From Luteimonas yindakuii (GTDB lineage: Bacteria; Pseudomonadota; Gammaproteobacteria; Xanthomonadales; Xanthomonadaceae): a DNA stretch of 64,000 nucleotides. Below are positions 28,483 to 37,573 of the stretch, one piece after another (position 1 is the first letter of the stretch; each line of letters starts with the position of its first letter). Under the pieces are notes generated by a model that was given only the letters and a program-made list of their open reading frames with translations, did no database searches and was not told the origin of the DNA. Both the position numbers and the translations under genes were made by a program. The stretch lies in NCBI RefSeq assembly GCF_004803715.2, contig NZ_CP039383.2, positions 2,232,001-2,296,000 on the forward strand, in the 5' to 3' direction.

Positions 28483-29466
28483 ATGCCAAGCCCAGCCCAT
28501 TCCGATTTCGTCCTCGACCCTGCCGACAGCGAACGCCTCGCCAACCTGGCCGGACCTTTCGATGCCCACCTGCGCCTGATCGAACTGCGCCTCGGCGTGG
28601 AGATCGCCAACCGCGGCAACATCTTCCGCGTCAGCGGTCGCGATACCCGCACCGTCGAGCAGGTCGAACGCCTGCTGCGCGCGCTGTACGCGGAAACCGA
28701 GACCGAAACCCTCGACAACCAGGCGATCAACCTGCGCCTGTCCGACGCCAACGTGACCCGCTCGGCGGAGGAATACGTGCCGCAGGAAGTCGCGGTCAGG
28801 GTCAAGCGCGGCACGATCCGCGGCCGCGGTGCGAACCAGGCCAAGTACCTGCACGCCATCACCACCCACGACATCAACTTCGGCGTCGGCCCCGCCGGCA
28901 CCGGCAAGACCTTCCTGGCGGTGGCGATGGCCGTCGAGGCGCTCAACGAGGCGCGCGTGCAGCGGCTGGTGCTGGTGCGCCCGGCGGTGGAAGCCGGCGA
29001 GAAGCTCGGCTTCCTGCCCGGCGACCTCAGCCAGAAGGTCGATCCGTACCTGCGCCCGCTGTACGACGCGCTGTACGAGATGCTCGGCGTGGAGAAGGTG
29101 CTCAAGCTGCTCGAGAAGAACGTCATCGAGATCGCGCCACTGGCGTACATGCGCGGGCGCACCCTCAACGATGCCTTCGTGATCCTCGACGAAGCGCAGA
29201 ACACCACCATCGAACAGATGAAGATGTTCCTGACCCGGCTGGGCTTCGGCTCCACCGCGGTGGTCACCGGCGACCTCACCCAGATCGACCTGCCCAAGCA
29301 CATGAAGTCGGGCCTGCGCGATGCCATCGACGTGCTGGAGGATGTGGAGGGCGTCAGCTTCACCTTCTTCGAGTCGCGCGATGTGGTGCGCCATCCGCTG
29401 GTGGCGCGCATCGTCACCGCCTACGACCGTCGCGATGCACGCAATGCGGAAACCGGCGCTGGCTGA
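28483..29466 (+). CDS. phoH: PhoH family ATPase
   Basis: 327 aa PhoL/YbeZ-type PhoH protein: an N-terminal KH-like segment (LAGPFDAHLRLIELRLGVEIANRG), Walker A GPAGTGKT at about 137, LVRPAVEAGEKLGFLPGD, and Walker B VILDEAQNTT. Linked by context to YbeY and RNA metabolism. The ATG at 28483 matches the family start; the open frame upstream is non-coding in character. 51 nt before ybeY. Confidence 0.95.
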   Translation: MPSPAHSDFVLDPADSERLANLAGPFDAHLRLIELRLGVEIANRGNIFRVSGRDTRTVEQVERLLRALYAETETETLDNQAINLRLSDANVTRSAEEYVPQEVAVRVKRGTIRGRGANQAKYLHAITTHDINFGVGPAGTGKTFLAVAMAVEALNEARVQRLVLVRPAVEAGEKLGFLPGDLSQKVDPYLRPLYDALYEMLGVEKVLKLLEKNVIEIAPLAYMRGRTLNDAFVILDEAQNTTIEQMKMFLTRLGFGSTAVVTGDLTQIDLPKHMKSGLRDAIDVLEDVEGVSFTFFESRDVVRHPLVARIVTAYDRRDARNAETGAG

Positions 29467-29517
29467 GCGCGCTGGCGCCGCGGACGCGCCCGCCGGCTTG
29501 CGCCTACAATCGCGGCG

Positions 29518-30003
29518 ATGACCAAGGGTCCTGTCCAGCTCGATATCGCCGTTGGCTATGCGGTACCACGCAAGGGGGTGCCGGCCGCGGCGAGCTTCCG
29601 CCGCTGGGCTGGCGCCGCGCTGGCGGGGCGCATCCTCCAGGCCGACCTCGCGATCCGCGTGGTCGATACCGCCGAAGGACAGGCGCTGAACCGCCATTAC
29701 CGCGGCAAGGACTACGCGACCAACGTTCTCAGTTTCCCCGCGGACCTGCCCGAGGGCCTGCCGCCGGGGGTGCGGCTGCCGCTGCTGGGTGACCTCGTCA
29801 TCTGTGCCCCGGTGGTGGAGCGCGAGGCGCGCGAACAGGGCAAGCCGCTCAACGCCCATTACGCCCACCTGACCGTCCACGGCGTCCTGCACCTGCTGGG
29901 TTGGGACCACGACAACGATGTCGAAGCCGACGCGATGGAGCAGCTCGAGCGCGAGATTCTCGCCGGCCTTGGCGTCGACGACCCCTACCGCGCGGATTCC
30001 TGA
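29518..30003 (+). CDS. ybeY: Endoribonuclease YbeY (rRNA maturation factor)
   Basis: 161 aa metal-dependent RNase involved in 16S rRNA 3' maturation and ribosome quality control. The zinc-binding signature [14 protein letters not shown] is complete (three His), and the upstream conserved [15 protein letters not shown] and [16 protein letters not shown] are present. Sits between phoH and corC as in E. coli. Confidence 0.97.
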   Translation: MTKGPVQLDIAVGYAVPRKGVPAAASFRRWAGAALAGRILQADLAIRVVDTAEGQALNRHYRGKDYATNVLSFPADLPEGLPPGVRLPLLGDLVICAPVVEREAREQGKPLNAHYAHLTVHGVLHLLGWDHDNDVEADAMEQLEREILAGLGVDDPYRADS

Positions 30004-30216
30004 CCGTTCATCCCGCTGCCAGAGGCAGTCGACCAGACCGCCGTGGATCGACCTGCCGCCCGGCAACGACACTTACAACGGTGCTTGGCCGGCCCCGGGG
30101 TACGGCGCCTGACGTCGCCAGCGCCGCACCGGCCGCGCCGCTGGACACCGCGCCAGACGGACGCGCTAGACTTCGCTTCGACGCCCTCCCCCCGGGCGCC
30201 CATGTCACCCCCCGAG

Positions 30217-31095
30217 ATGTCAGAAGACGACAGTAGCAACGCCGCCGGCGAGTCCCAGGAAAAACGACGCAGCTGGCTGGATCGGATCAGTTCCGCGATC
30301 TCCGGCGAACCGACCACCCGCGAGGATCTGGTCGAGATCCTGCGCGATGCGCAGGCCGACGGCCTGATCGAATCCGACACCCTGCGCACGATGGAAGGCG
30401 CCATCAACGTCTCCGGCATGAGCGTGGCCGACGTGATGGTGCCGCGCTCGCAGATGGTCGCGCTGGCGCTGGATACCGACTTCACCGACATCATGCGCGA
30501 GGTCGTGGACTCCGGGCACTCGCGCTTCCCGGTGCATGGCGAGGACCGCGACGAGATCCTCGGCATCCTGCTCGCCAAGGACCTGCTGCGTGGCGTGGTG
30601 CCCGGCAGCCCGGCGGTGAACATCCGCGAGCTGCTGCGTCCGGCGGTGCTGATCCCCGAATCCAAGCGCCTGGACGTGCTGCTGCGCGAGTTCCGGCAGT
30701 CGCGCAACCACATGGCGATCGTCATCGACGAGTACGGCGGCGTGGCCGGCCTGATCACCATCGAGGACGTGCTCGAGGAGATCGTCGGCGAGATCGACGA
30801 CGAGTACGACGAGGCCGAGGACCCGGGCGCGCTGATCGCCGCGCAGGCGGATGGCCAGTACCTGGTCAACGCGCTGACCCCGATCGGCGACTTCAACGAG
30901 CGCTTCGGCGCCGACTTCGACGATGACGAATACGACACCATCGGCGGCCTGGTCACCGCGGCCATCGGCCACCTGCCGGAAGCCGGCGAGGAACTGACGC
31001 TGGGGCGCTTCGGCTTCCGCGTGGCGCGCGCCGATTCGCGCCGTCTGCATGCGCTGCACGTGAGCGTGCACGCCGATCCGTTGCAGGACGCCTGA
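30217..31095 (+). CDS. corC: CBS-domain protein CorC (HlyC/CorC family)
   Basis: 292 aa cytoplasmic protein linked to magnesium/cobalt efflux. Two CBS domains (about 65-185; VMVPRSQM, SRFPVHGEDRDEILGILLAKDLL, MAIVIDEYGGVAGLITIEDVLEEIVGEI) and a C-terminal CorC_HlyC transporter-associated domain (DTIGGLVTAAIGHLPEAGE, DSRRLHALHV). Two in-frame ATGs, 30202 and 30217; neither has a good SD, and I prefer 30217 because MSEDDSS resembles the E. coli MSDDNS start. Followed 4 nt later by the DUF4105 gene. Confidence 0.93.
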   Translation: MSEDDSSNAAGESQEKRRSWLDRISSAISGEPTTREDLVEILRDAQADGLIESDTLRTMEGAINVSGMSVADVMVPRSQMVALALDTDFTDIMREVVDSGHSRFPVHGEDRDEILGILLAKDLLRGVVPGSPAVNIRELLRPAVLIPESKRLDVLLREFRQSRNHMAIVIDEYGGVAGLITIEDVLEEIVGEIDDEYDEAEDPGALIAAQADGQYLVNALTPIGDFNERFGADFDDDEYDTIGGLVTAAIGHLPEAGEELTLGRFGFRVARADSRRLHALHVSVHADPLQDA

Positions 31096-31099
31096 CCGG

Positions 31100-32302
31100 G
31101 TGCGCGGCGCACCCCGCCTGGCGTCGCGACGCCTGCTGCAACTCGGCATGCTGCTGTTGCTGGCCTGCGCGTTCAGCGTGCAGGCGGCGCCGCGCATCGG
31201 CGTGGTGACGATGCAGCCCGGCGAGATCTTCTTCGAGCGCTTCGGCCACAACGCCATCGTGGTCGACGACCCGGCACTGCCGGCGCCGGTGTCGTACAAC
31301 TTCGGCTACTTCGACCTCACGGAACCCGGTTTCGTCGGCAACTTCGTGCGCGGCGACATGGAATACATGCTGGTCGCGCTGCCGCTTGCGGAGGACCTGG
31401 CCTACTACCGTGATGTCGGCCGTGGCGTGTCGATCCAGTGGCTGGATCTCGACGCCGGCGAAGCCACCGCACTGGCCGCGCGCCTGGCGCAGAACGCACT
31501 GCCGGAAAACGCGCGCTACCGCTACGACTACTTCACAGACAACTGCTCCACCCGCGTGCGCGACGCACTCGACGGCGCGCTCGACGGCCTGTTGCAGCGG
31601 CATTTGCAGGGGCGGTCGCGCGGCAACACCTACCGCGGCGACGCGGTGCGGCTGGCATCGCCGGCCACTTGGATGTGGCTCGGTTTCGACATCGGCCTCG
31701 GCCCGCTGGCCGACCGGCCGAACGCGTTGTGGGAGGACGCCTTCGTGCCGATGCGACTGGCCGACGCGCTGCGCGGCCTGCGTCGCGACGACGGGCGGCC
31801 GCTGGTGGCGGAGGAGACGCAGCTGCTGCCGCATCGCCTCGCACCCGAACCTGCGGACGCGCCACGCAACTGGTGGCCCTGGGCGCTGGCCGGCCTTGCC
31901 GGTGCGATCGGCATCCACGCGCTCGCACGCCGGCGCCCGCGCGCGGCGGCCGCCACCGGGCTGGTGTTCTGGAGTCTCTGCACGGTGCTGGGCCTGGTGA
32001 TGGCCTTCATCTGGCTGGGCACCTCCCACCGCTTCGGCTGGCACAACCAGAACCTGCTGCTGTTCAACCCGCTGTGCGTGCTGCTGCTGCCCGATGCCTG
32101 GCGGTTGCTGCGGGGCCGCGCGCCGTCGCGCCTGCTGCGGCCGCTGCTCGCGGTCATCGCCGCGCTGGCGGTGATCGCCCTGTTCCTGCACTGGCTGCCG
32201 GTGCAGCCGCAGCGCAACGTGCACTGGATCGCGCTGCTGTTGCCGCTGCACGCCGCGTGGTGGTGGGCACTGCCGGCACGGCCGGTACCGCCGGCGGTCT
32301 GA
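31100..32302 (+). CDS. DUF4105 (Lnb N-terminal periplasmic domain) membrane protein
   Basis: 400 aa. A GTG start 4 nt after corC gives a signal/anchor sequence (LLQLGMLLLLACAFSVQAAP), then a periplasmic DUF4105 domain with the conserved GEIFFERFGHNAIVV, SYNFGYFD, and YDYFTDNCSTRVRDAL (Asn-Cys-Ser pattern resembling a cysteine-peptidase-like site). The C-terminal third has about four to five transmembrane helices. The domain is found in lipoprotein-modifying Lnb; whether this protein acts on lipoproteins is unproven. Confidence 0.85.
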   Translation: MRGAPRLASRRLLQLGMLLLLACAFSVQAAPRIGVVTMQPGEIFFERFGHNAIVVDDPALPAPVSYNFGYFDLTEPGFVGNFVRGDMEYMLVALPLAEDLAYYRDVGRGVSIQWLDLDAGEATALAARLAQNALPENARYRYDYFTDNCSTRVRDALDGALDGLLQRHLQGRSRGNTYRGDAVRLASPATWMWLGFDIGLGPLADRPNALWEDAFVPMRLADALRGLRRDDGRPLVAEETQLLPHRLAPEPADAPRNWWPWALAGLAGAIGIHALARRRPRAAAATGLVFWSLCTVLGLVMAFIWLGTSHRFGWHNQNLLLFNPLCVLLLPDAWRLLRGRAPSRLLRPLLAVIAALAVIALFLHWLPVQPQRNVHWIALLLPLHAAWWWALPARPVPPAV

Positions 32303-32380
32303 TACCCGCCGGTCGTTGCCGGCGATCCGCAAGCGCAACGGGCCCGCGTCCGCTGTCGCGGCGCCGAGGCGCACGCGCGC

Positions 32381-32425
32381 TACGACCAAAGTCTATGGGG
32401 CTGCCTGCTCCGGCGTATTGACCCC
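32381..32425 (+). promoter_or_regulatory. Candidate promoter/operator upstream of cstA
   Basis: In the 173-nt gap before cstA, a locally lower-GC stretch includes ACGACCAAAGTCTATGG. From memory this resembles a sequence seen upstream of acetate and alcohol metabolism genes in other proteobacteria, but I cannot confirm that. No clean sigma-70 boxes. Confidence 0.3.
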
Positions 32426-32475
32426 CCGACGTGCGAGGCAGAGGCTGTCCGGGTCCATCCTGGAGACCGCCCCGC

Positions 32476-34563
32476 ATGAAAGCCTTCTCGAAGCTGGCCT
32501 GGGCGGCGCTCGCCCTGCTCGGCGCATTCTGTCTCGGCACCGTTGCGCTGCGACGGGGCGAATCCATCAACGCGTTGTGGATCGTGGTCGCCGCGGTCTC
32601 GATCTACCTGGTCGCCTACCGTTTCTATGGCCTGTACATCGCCAGGCACGTGATGCAGCTCGACCCGACCCGGGCGACGCCGGCCCACGTCCACAACGAC
32701 GGCCTGGATTACGTACCGACCAACAAGCACGTGCTGTTCGGCCACCACTTCGCGGCGATCGCAGGTGCCGGTCCGCTGGTGGGCCCGGTGCTGGCGATGC
32801 AGATGGGCTACCTGCCCGGCGTGCTGTGGCTGGTCGCCGGCGTGGTCCTCGCCGGTGCCGTGCAGGATTTCATGATCCTGTTCATTTCCTCGCGCCGCGA
32901 TGGCCGTTCCCTCGGTGACCTGATCCGCGAGGAGATGGGGCCCGTCGCCGGCACGATCTCGCTGTTCGGCGCTTTCATGATCATGATCATCATCCTCGCG
33001 GTGCTGGCGATGATCGTGGTGAAGGCGCTGGCCGAAAGCCCGTGGGGCATGTTCACGGTGATCGCCACGGTGCCGATCGCGATCTTCATGGGCCTGTACA
33101 TGCGTTACCTGCGCCCGGGCAGGATCGGCGAGATCTCGGTCATCGGCATTGCGCTGTTGCTGTTCACCATCTGGTTCGGCGGCAGGGTCGGCGCGCACGA
33201 ATACTGGGGTCCGTTCTTCACCTTCACCGGCACCCAGATCACCTGGATGCTGATCGGCTACGGCTTCGTCGCGGCGGTGCTGCCGGTGTGGCTGCTGCTG
33301 GCACCGCGCGACTACCTGTCCACCTTCCTCAAGATCGGCGTGGTGGTGGCGCTGGCACTCGGTATCGTCATCGCCAGCCCCGAGGTCACCTCGCTGAAGA
33401 TGCCGGCGCTGACCCAGTTCGCGGCCAGCGGCGAAGGCCCGGTGTGGCGTGGCCACATCTTCCCGTTCCTGTTCATCACCATCGCCTGCGGCGCGGTCTC
33501 GGGTTTCCACGCGCTGATCGCGTCGGGCACCACGCCGAAGCTGCTGGCCAACGAGCGCCACGCGCGCTACATCGGCTACGGCGGCATGCTGATGGAATCG
33601 TTCGTCGCCATCATGGCGCTGGTGGGCGCGGCGATCATCGAGCCGGGCATCTATTTCGCGATGAACAGCCCGGCGGCGGCGATCGGCACCGACCCGGCGC
33701 AGGTGGCGGCGACGATCAGCAGCTGGGGCTTCCACGTGACGCCGGAGATGCTGGCGAAGACCGCCGGGGATATCGGCGAGGCCTCGATCATCTCGCGCGC
33801 GGGCGGCGCGCCCACGCTGGCGGTCGGCATCGCGGTGATCCTGCATGACGCGCTTCCCGGCGGCGACGAGATGATGGCGTTCTGGTACCACTTCGCCATC
33901 CTCTTCGAGGCGCTCTTCATCCTCACCGCGGTGGATGCCGGCACCCGCGCCGGCCGCTTCATGCTGCAGGACCTGCTGGGCACGTTCGCACCGGCGCTGC
34001 GCAGGACCGAATCCTGGGGCGCCAACGTCGTCGGCACCGCGGGCTGCGTCGCCCTGTGGGGCTACTTCCTCTACCAGGGCGTGGTCGATCCGCTGGGTGG
34101 CATCAACACGTTGTGGCCGCTGTTCGGCATCGCCAACCAGATGCTCGCCGGCATCGCGCTGATGCTGTGCACGGTGGTGCTGTTCAAGATGAAGCGCGAG
34201 CGCTATGCGTGGGTGACCATCGTGCCGGCGGTCTGGCTGCTGATCTGCACCACCTACGCCGGCCTGCTGAAGATCTTCGACGACAACCCGGCGATGGGCT
34301 TCGTGGCGCAGGCCCGCCACTACCAGAACGCGATCGCCAATGGCGAACTGCTGGGTGCGGCGAAGACGATGGCGCAGATGCAGCAGGTCGTGATCAATGG
34401 GTACGTCAACGCCGGGCTGACCACGCTGTTCCTGTTCGTGGTGTTCAGCGTGCTGTTCTACTCGGTGCGCTCGATCATGAAGGCGCGCGGCATCGCGACG
34501 CGCACCGATCGCGAGACCGCGTACGTGGCACTGTCGGAAGAACAGCAGAAGGCGTGGCTGTGA
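32476..34563 (+). CDS. cstA: Carbon starvation protein CstA / pyruvate transporter
   Basis: Inner membrane transporter of 695 aa, with some 16-18 hydrophobic segments. Family motifs: [29 protein letters not shown] near the N-terminus, [41 protein letters not shown]. Members import pyruvate (CstA, BtsT) or peptides. Start ATG 32476 with GGAG 10 nt upstream. The stop overlaps the start of ybdD by one base (TGATG), the usual cstA-ybdD pairing. Confidence 0.96.
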   Translation: MKAFSKLAWAALALLGAFCLGTVALRRGESINALWIVVAAVSIYLVAYRFYGLYIARHVMQLDPTRATPAHVHNDGLDYVPTNKHVLFGHHFAAIAGAGPLVGPVLAMQMGYLPGVLWLVAGVVLAGAVQDFMILFISSRRDGRSLGDLIREEMGPVAGTISLFGAFMIMIIILAVLAMIVVKALAESPWGMFTVIATVPIAIFMGLYMRYLRPGRIGEISVIGIALLLFTIWFGGRVGAHEYWGPFFTFTGTQITWMLIGYGFVAAVLPVWLLLAPRDYLSTFLKIGVVVALALGIVIASPEVTSLKMPALTQFAASGEGPVWRGHIFPFLFITIACGAVSGFHALIASGTTPKLLANERHARYIGYGGMLMESFVAIMALVGAAIIEPGIYFAMNSPAAAIGTDPAQVAATISSWGFHVTPEMLAKTAGDIGEASIISRAGGAPTLAVGIAVILHDALPGGDEMMAFWYHFAILFEALFILTAVDAGTRAGRFMLQDLLGTFAPALRRTESWGANVVGTAGCVALWGYFLYQGVVDPLGGINTLWPLFGIANQMLAGIALMLCTVVLFKMKRERYAWVTIVPAVWLLICTTYAGLLKIFDDNPAMGFVAQARHYQNAIANGELLGAAKTMAQMQQVVINGYVNAGLTTLFLFVVFSVLFYSVRSIMKARGIATRTDRETAYVALSEEQQKAWL

Positions 34564-34787
34564 TGGGCACGCAACTGGTTCCGGTCTCGTTCTTCGCCAC
34601 CCAGAAGCTGGTGTGGCGACGACTGGTGCAGACCGCGCGCCTGTGCTGCGGCATCCCCGACTACGACAACTACGTGCGCCACGTGCTGGCAAAGCACCCC
34701 GACCGCGAGCCGATGGACTACCCCACCTTCTTCCGCGAGCGGCAGGAGGCGCGGTACGGGGGGCGTGGCGGTTTCAGGTGCTGCTAG
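34563..34787 (+). CDS. ybdD: YbdD/YjiX family small protein
   Basis: 74 aa partner of CstA-type transporters (DUF466). [19 protein letters not shown] and the C-terminal [17 protein letters not shown] are the family hallmarks. Some family members end in a selenocysteine (KCU-type tail); here the last residues are Cys-Cys followed by a TAG stop, i.e. the all-Cys form. Overlaps the cstA stop by one base. Confidence 0.93.
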   Translation: MGTQLVPVSFFATQKLVWRRLVQTARLCCGIPDYDNYVRHVLAKHPDREPMDYPTFFRERQEARYGGRGGFRCC

Positions 34788-34880
34788 CCACGACCACGGC
34801 GGCGCACGTCGCCATGTGAGGCGGCCACCGACGGGCCGTTTCCGGCCCATCGCGCACCACGCAGGGACGCGCCTTTCCCG

Positions 34881-34930
34881 CCCTCATCCCGCGCTTTCGC
34901 CCACCTTCTCCCGCAAACGGGAGAAGGTGG
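34881..34930. repeat. Dispersed hairpin repeat, copy 2
   Basis: A 50-nt element with the same plan as 9873-9920: CCCTCATCCCGCGC-TTTCGC followed by a 13-bp perfect hairpin CCACCTTCTCCCG (34901-34913) / CGGGAGAAGGTGG (34918-34930) around CAAA. It lies between the convergent ybdD and DUF819 genes. Confidence 0.6.
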
Positions 34931-34945
34931 CGCAGGTGGACCGCG

Positions 34946-36193
34946 CTACTGCCCGGCCATCATCCGCAGGATCTGCCCGGTGAAGTAGGCAATGATGGTG
35001 CCCGTCGCGTAGCCGACGGTGCCGAGCAGCACGCCCACCGGGGCCAGGTTGGGATGGAAGGCGGCGGCGATCACCGGGGCCGATGCCGCGGCACCGACGT
35101 TGCCCATCGAGCCCACGCCGGCATAGAAGATCGGCGCGCGCACCAGGCGCGCCGCGCCCCAGATCACCAGCACGTGCACCGCCATCCAGATCGCGCCGAT
35201 GGCGATGAGCTCGAAACGTTCGAACAGGCGGGTGAAGTCCATCTGCATGCCGATGCAGGCGATCAGGAAGTACAGGCACACCGTGCCGACCTTGGAGGCG
35301 CCGGCGCTTTCCAGGTTGCGCACGCGGGTGAAGCTCAGCAGCAGCCCGGCCAGGGTGGACAGCAGCACCACCCACACGAAAGACGAGTCAAGGCTGAACT
35401 GCGCCGCGGATTCGACATTGGCCGAGAACCAGGCCGACAGCGGTTCGGCGATCGCATGCGCGAGGCCGACGAGCCCGAACGCGAGGCCGACGATGACCAT
35501 CAGGTCCGTGAGCGTGGGAATGCGCGCGTTGGCCGCCTCGTACGCCGCCATCCGCTCCTTCATCTCGTCGAGCGCACGGGTGTCGGCCCCGCTGCGCGCG
35601 TCGATCTGCTCCGAGCGGTTTGCGATGAAGAGCAGCGTCGCCATCAGCGCGCTGGCCATGGCCACGTCGACCACGGCGAACTGGCCGAACAGCGTGGCGT
35701 CCACCTCATAGACTTCGCGCATCGCCACCATGTTGGCACCGCCGCCGATCCAGCTGCCGGCGAGTGCCGCCATGCCGCGCCAGGTGTCGCCGGCCACCGC
35801 AGGTGGATGGATCCACTCCATCACCTGGAACGACACGATCGCACCGAGGATGATGCCCACCGTGCCGGCGCAGAAGACGAACAGCAGCTTCGGGCCGAGC
35901 TTGAGGATGCCCTTCAGGTCGATGGAGAGCGTCAGCAGCACCAGCGCGGCGGGCAGCAGCACGCGGCTGCCCAACGGGTTGTACAGCGCGCTGTTCTCGC
36001 CGTCGATCAACCCGACCGTGTTGTAGAGCGCCGGCACGAAGTAGCACAGCAGCAGTGCCGGTATCCAGGCGAAGAATTTCTTCCAGAACGGCGTGGGCCC
36101 GCTGGCCAGCCAGAAGATGGCGCCAAGCGTGGCCGCGATCAGGCCGAAAACGACGATGTCATTGGTGATGAGGGCGCTATCGGTCTGGGGCAT
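34946..36193 (-). CDS. DUF819 family membrane protein (downstream paralogue)
   Basis: 415 aa, about 10-12 transmembrane helices, with the DUF819 signature blocks LLCYFVPALYNTVGLIDG, GDTWRGMAALAGSWIGGGANMVAM and GNVGAAASAPVIAAAFHPNLAPVGVLLGT. Function of the family is not established. The adjacent gene at 36267-37511 is a full-length paralogue (similar throughout), so this is a tandem duplication. Start ATG 36193. Confidence 0.9.
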   Translation of the reverse strand: MPQTDSALITNDIVVFGLIAATLGAIFWLASGPTPFWKKFFAWIPALLLCYFVPALYNTVGLIDGENSALYNPLGSRVLLPAALVLLTLSIDLKGILKLGPKLLFVFCAGTVGIILGAIVSFQVMEWIHPPAVAGDTWRGMAALAGSWIGGGANMVAMREVYEVDATLFGQFAVVDVAMASALMATLLFIANRSEQIDARSGADTRALDEMKERMAAYEAANARIPTLTDLMVIVGLAFGLVGLAHAIAEPLSAWFSANVESAAQFSLDSSFVWVVLLSTLAGLLLSFTRVRNLESAGASKVGTVCLYFLIACIGMQMDFTRLFERFELIAIGAIWMAVHVLVIWGAARLVRAPIFYAGVGSMGNVGAAASAPVIAAAFHPNLAPVGVLLGTVGYATGTIIAYFTGQILRMMAGQ

Positions 36194-36266
36194 GCAGTCT
36201 GGGGCTGTGGGTCCGCGGAACCGCCTACCTTACTGCACCCGGCCGGCCCGTCGCCCATGTCTCAGG

Positions 36267-37511
36267 TCATCCGCCGGCGAGCTGGCGCAGCACCAGTCCG
36301 GTGACGTACGCCAGATAGGTGCCGGTGGCATAGCCGAGCGTGCCGAGCAGCACGCCGACCGGTGCCAGCGCCGGATGGAAGGCCGCCGCCACCACCGGCG
36401 CCGACGCCGGCCCGCCGATATTGCTCTGCGATGCGAGCGCGAAGTGGAAGAACGGCACCCGCAACAGCCGCGCTGCCAGCCACAGCAGCGCGATGTGGGT
36501 GGCGATCCAGATCAGCCCGAGCAGCAGCAACCACGGCCGGTCGAACAGTGCCGCGATGTCCATCTGCATGCCGATGCAGGCGATCAGCACGAACAGCAGC
36601 AGCGTGCCGAGCGTGGACGCACCCACGCCTTCGAGCCGGCGCAGCGGCGTGAAGCTCATTGCCAGTCCGGCGGCGGTCGCCAGCAACACCACCCATACGA
36701 ATGACGACGTCAGGCTCAGGCGCGCCGCCCACGGCGCGTTGTCGCTGAACCAGCCGGCCAGGGGCGCACCCACCGCATGCGCCGCCGCGACCGTGCCGAA
36801 TGCCAGCCCGACGATCACCATGAGGTCCGCCAGCGTGGGGATGCGCGCATGTTCCGCCTGGAAACCGGCGATGCTGTCGCGCAGGCGCTCGAGTGGCGCG
36901 GTGTCGGCGCCGCTGCGCGCATCGATCGCCGGCGCGCGGCCGGCAAGGAAGATCAGCACTGCCATCCACAGGTAGCCGATGCCCACGTCGACCACCACGA
37001 AGCGCGCGAACGTGGTGGCATCCACCGCGAACACCTCGCGCATCGCCAGCATGTTGGCGCTGCCGCCGATCCAGCTGCCGGCCAGCGCCGCCATGCCCGC
37101 CCATGTATCGCCGGCCACGGTCGCCGGATGGATGGCGCGCATCGCCACGAACGCCACCACCGCGCCGAGCATGATGCCGGCCGAGGCGATGGCGTACATC
37201 GCCAGCAGGCGCGGGCCCAGGCGCAGGATCGCGCGCAGGTCGATCGACAGGGTCAGCAGCACCAGCGCGGCCGGCAGCAGCGCGTCGCGTGCGATCGGGT
37301 CGTACAACTGCGAGTTGCGCCCGTCGATGAGCCCGATGCTGTTGTAGATGCCGGGCAGCAGGTAACACAGCAGCAACGCCGGCACCCAGGCGTGGAAGCC
37401 CTTCCAGAACCCGCGGGGGCGCGAGGACGTCCAGAACACGCCGGCCAGGGTGGCGGCGATCAGGCCGAACACGACGATGTCGTTCTGGATCAACGCGCTG
37501 CGTGGGGTCAT
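36267..37511 (-). CDS. DUF819 family membrane protein (upstream paralogue)
   Basis: 414 aa, collinear with its downstream neighbour: NDIVVFGLIAATL, LLCYLLPGIYNSIGLIDG, GDTWAGMAALAGSWIGGSANMLAM, and a C-terminal APVGVLLGTLGYATGTYLAY. The ATG at 37511 is chosen because it aligns with the paralogue start (MTPRSALIQNDIV against MPQTDSALITNDIV); the frame opens at 37535. 73 nt separate the two genes. Confidence 0.88.
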   Translation of the reverse strand: MTPRSALIQNDIVVFGLIAATLAGVFWTSSRPRGFWKGFHAWVPALLLCYLLPGIYNSIGLIDGRNSQLYDPIARDALLPAALVLLTLSIDLRAILRLGPRLLAMYAIASAGIMLGAVVAFVAMRAIHPATVAGDTWAGMAALAGSWIGGSANMLAMREVFAVDATTFARFVVVDVGIGYLWMAVLIFLAGRAPAIDARSGADTAPLERLRDSIAGFQAEHARIPTLADLMVIVGLAFGTVAAAHAVGAPLAGWFSDNAPWAARLSLTSSFVWVVLLATAAGLAMSFTPLRRLEGVGASTLGTLLLFVLIACIGMQMDIAALFDRPWLLLLGLIWIATHIALLWLAARLLRVPFFHFALASQSNIGGPASAPVVAAAFHPALAPVGVLLGTLGYATGTYLAYVTGLVLRQLAGG

Positions 37512-37573
37512 GCCGACGGCCCGGGCGGGGAGCAACGCAACGCGCCGCCCGGAGGCGGCGCGCGAAGGTCCTG

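Noticed and set aside
34563..34787. Selenocysteine at the ybdD C-terminus
   Set aside because: The tail is Cys-Cys followed by TAG, not TGA, so no Sec codon; this is the all-cysteine form of the family.
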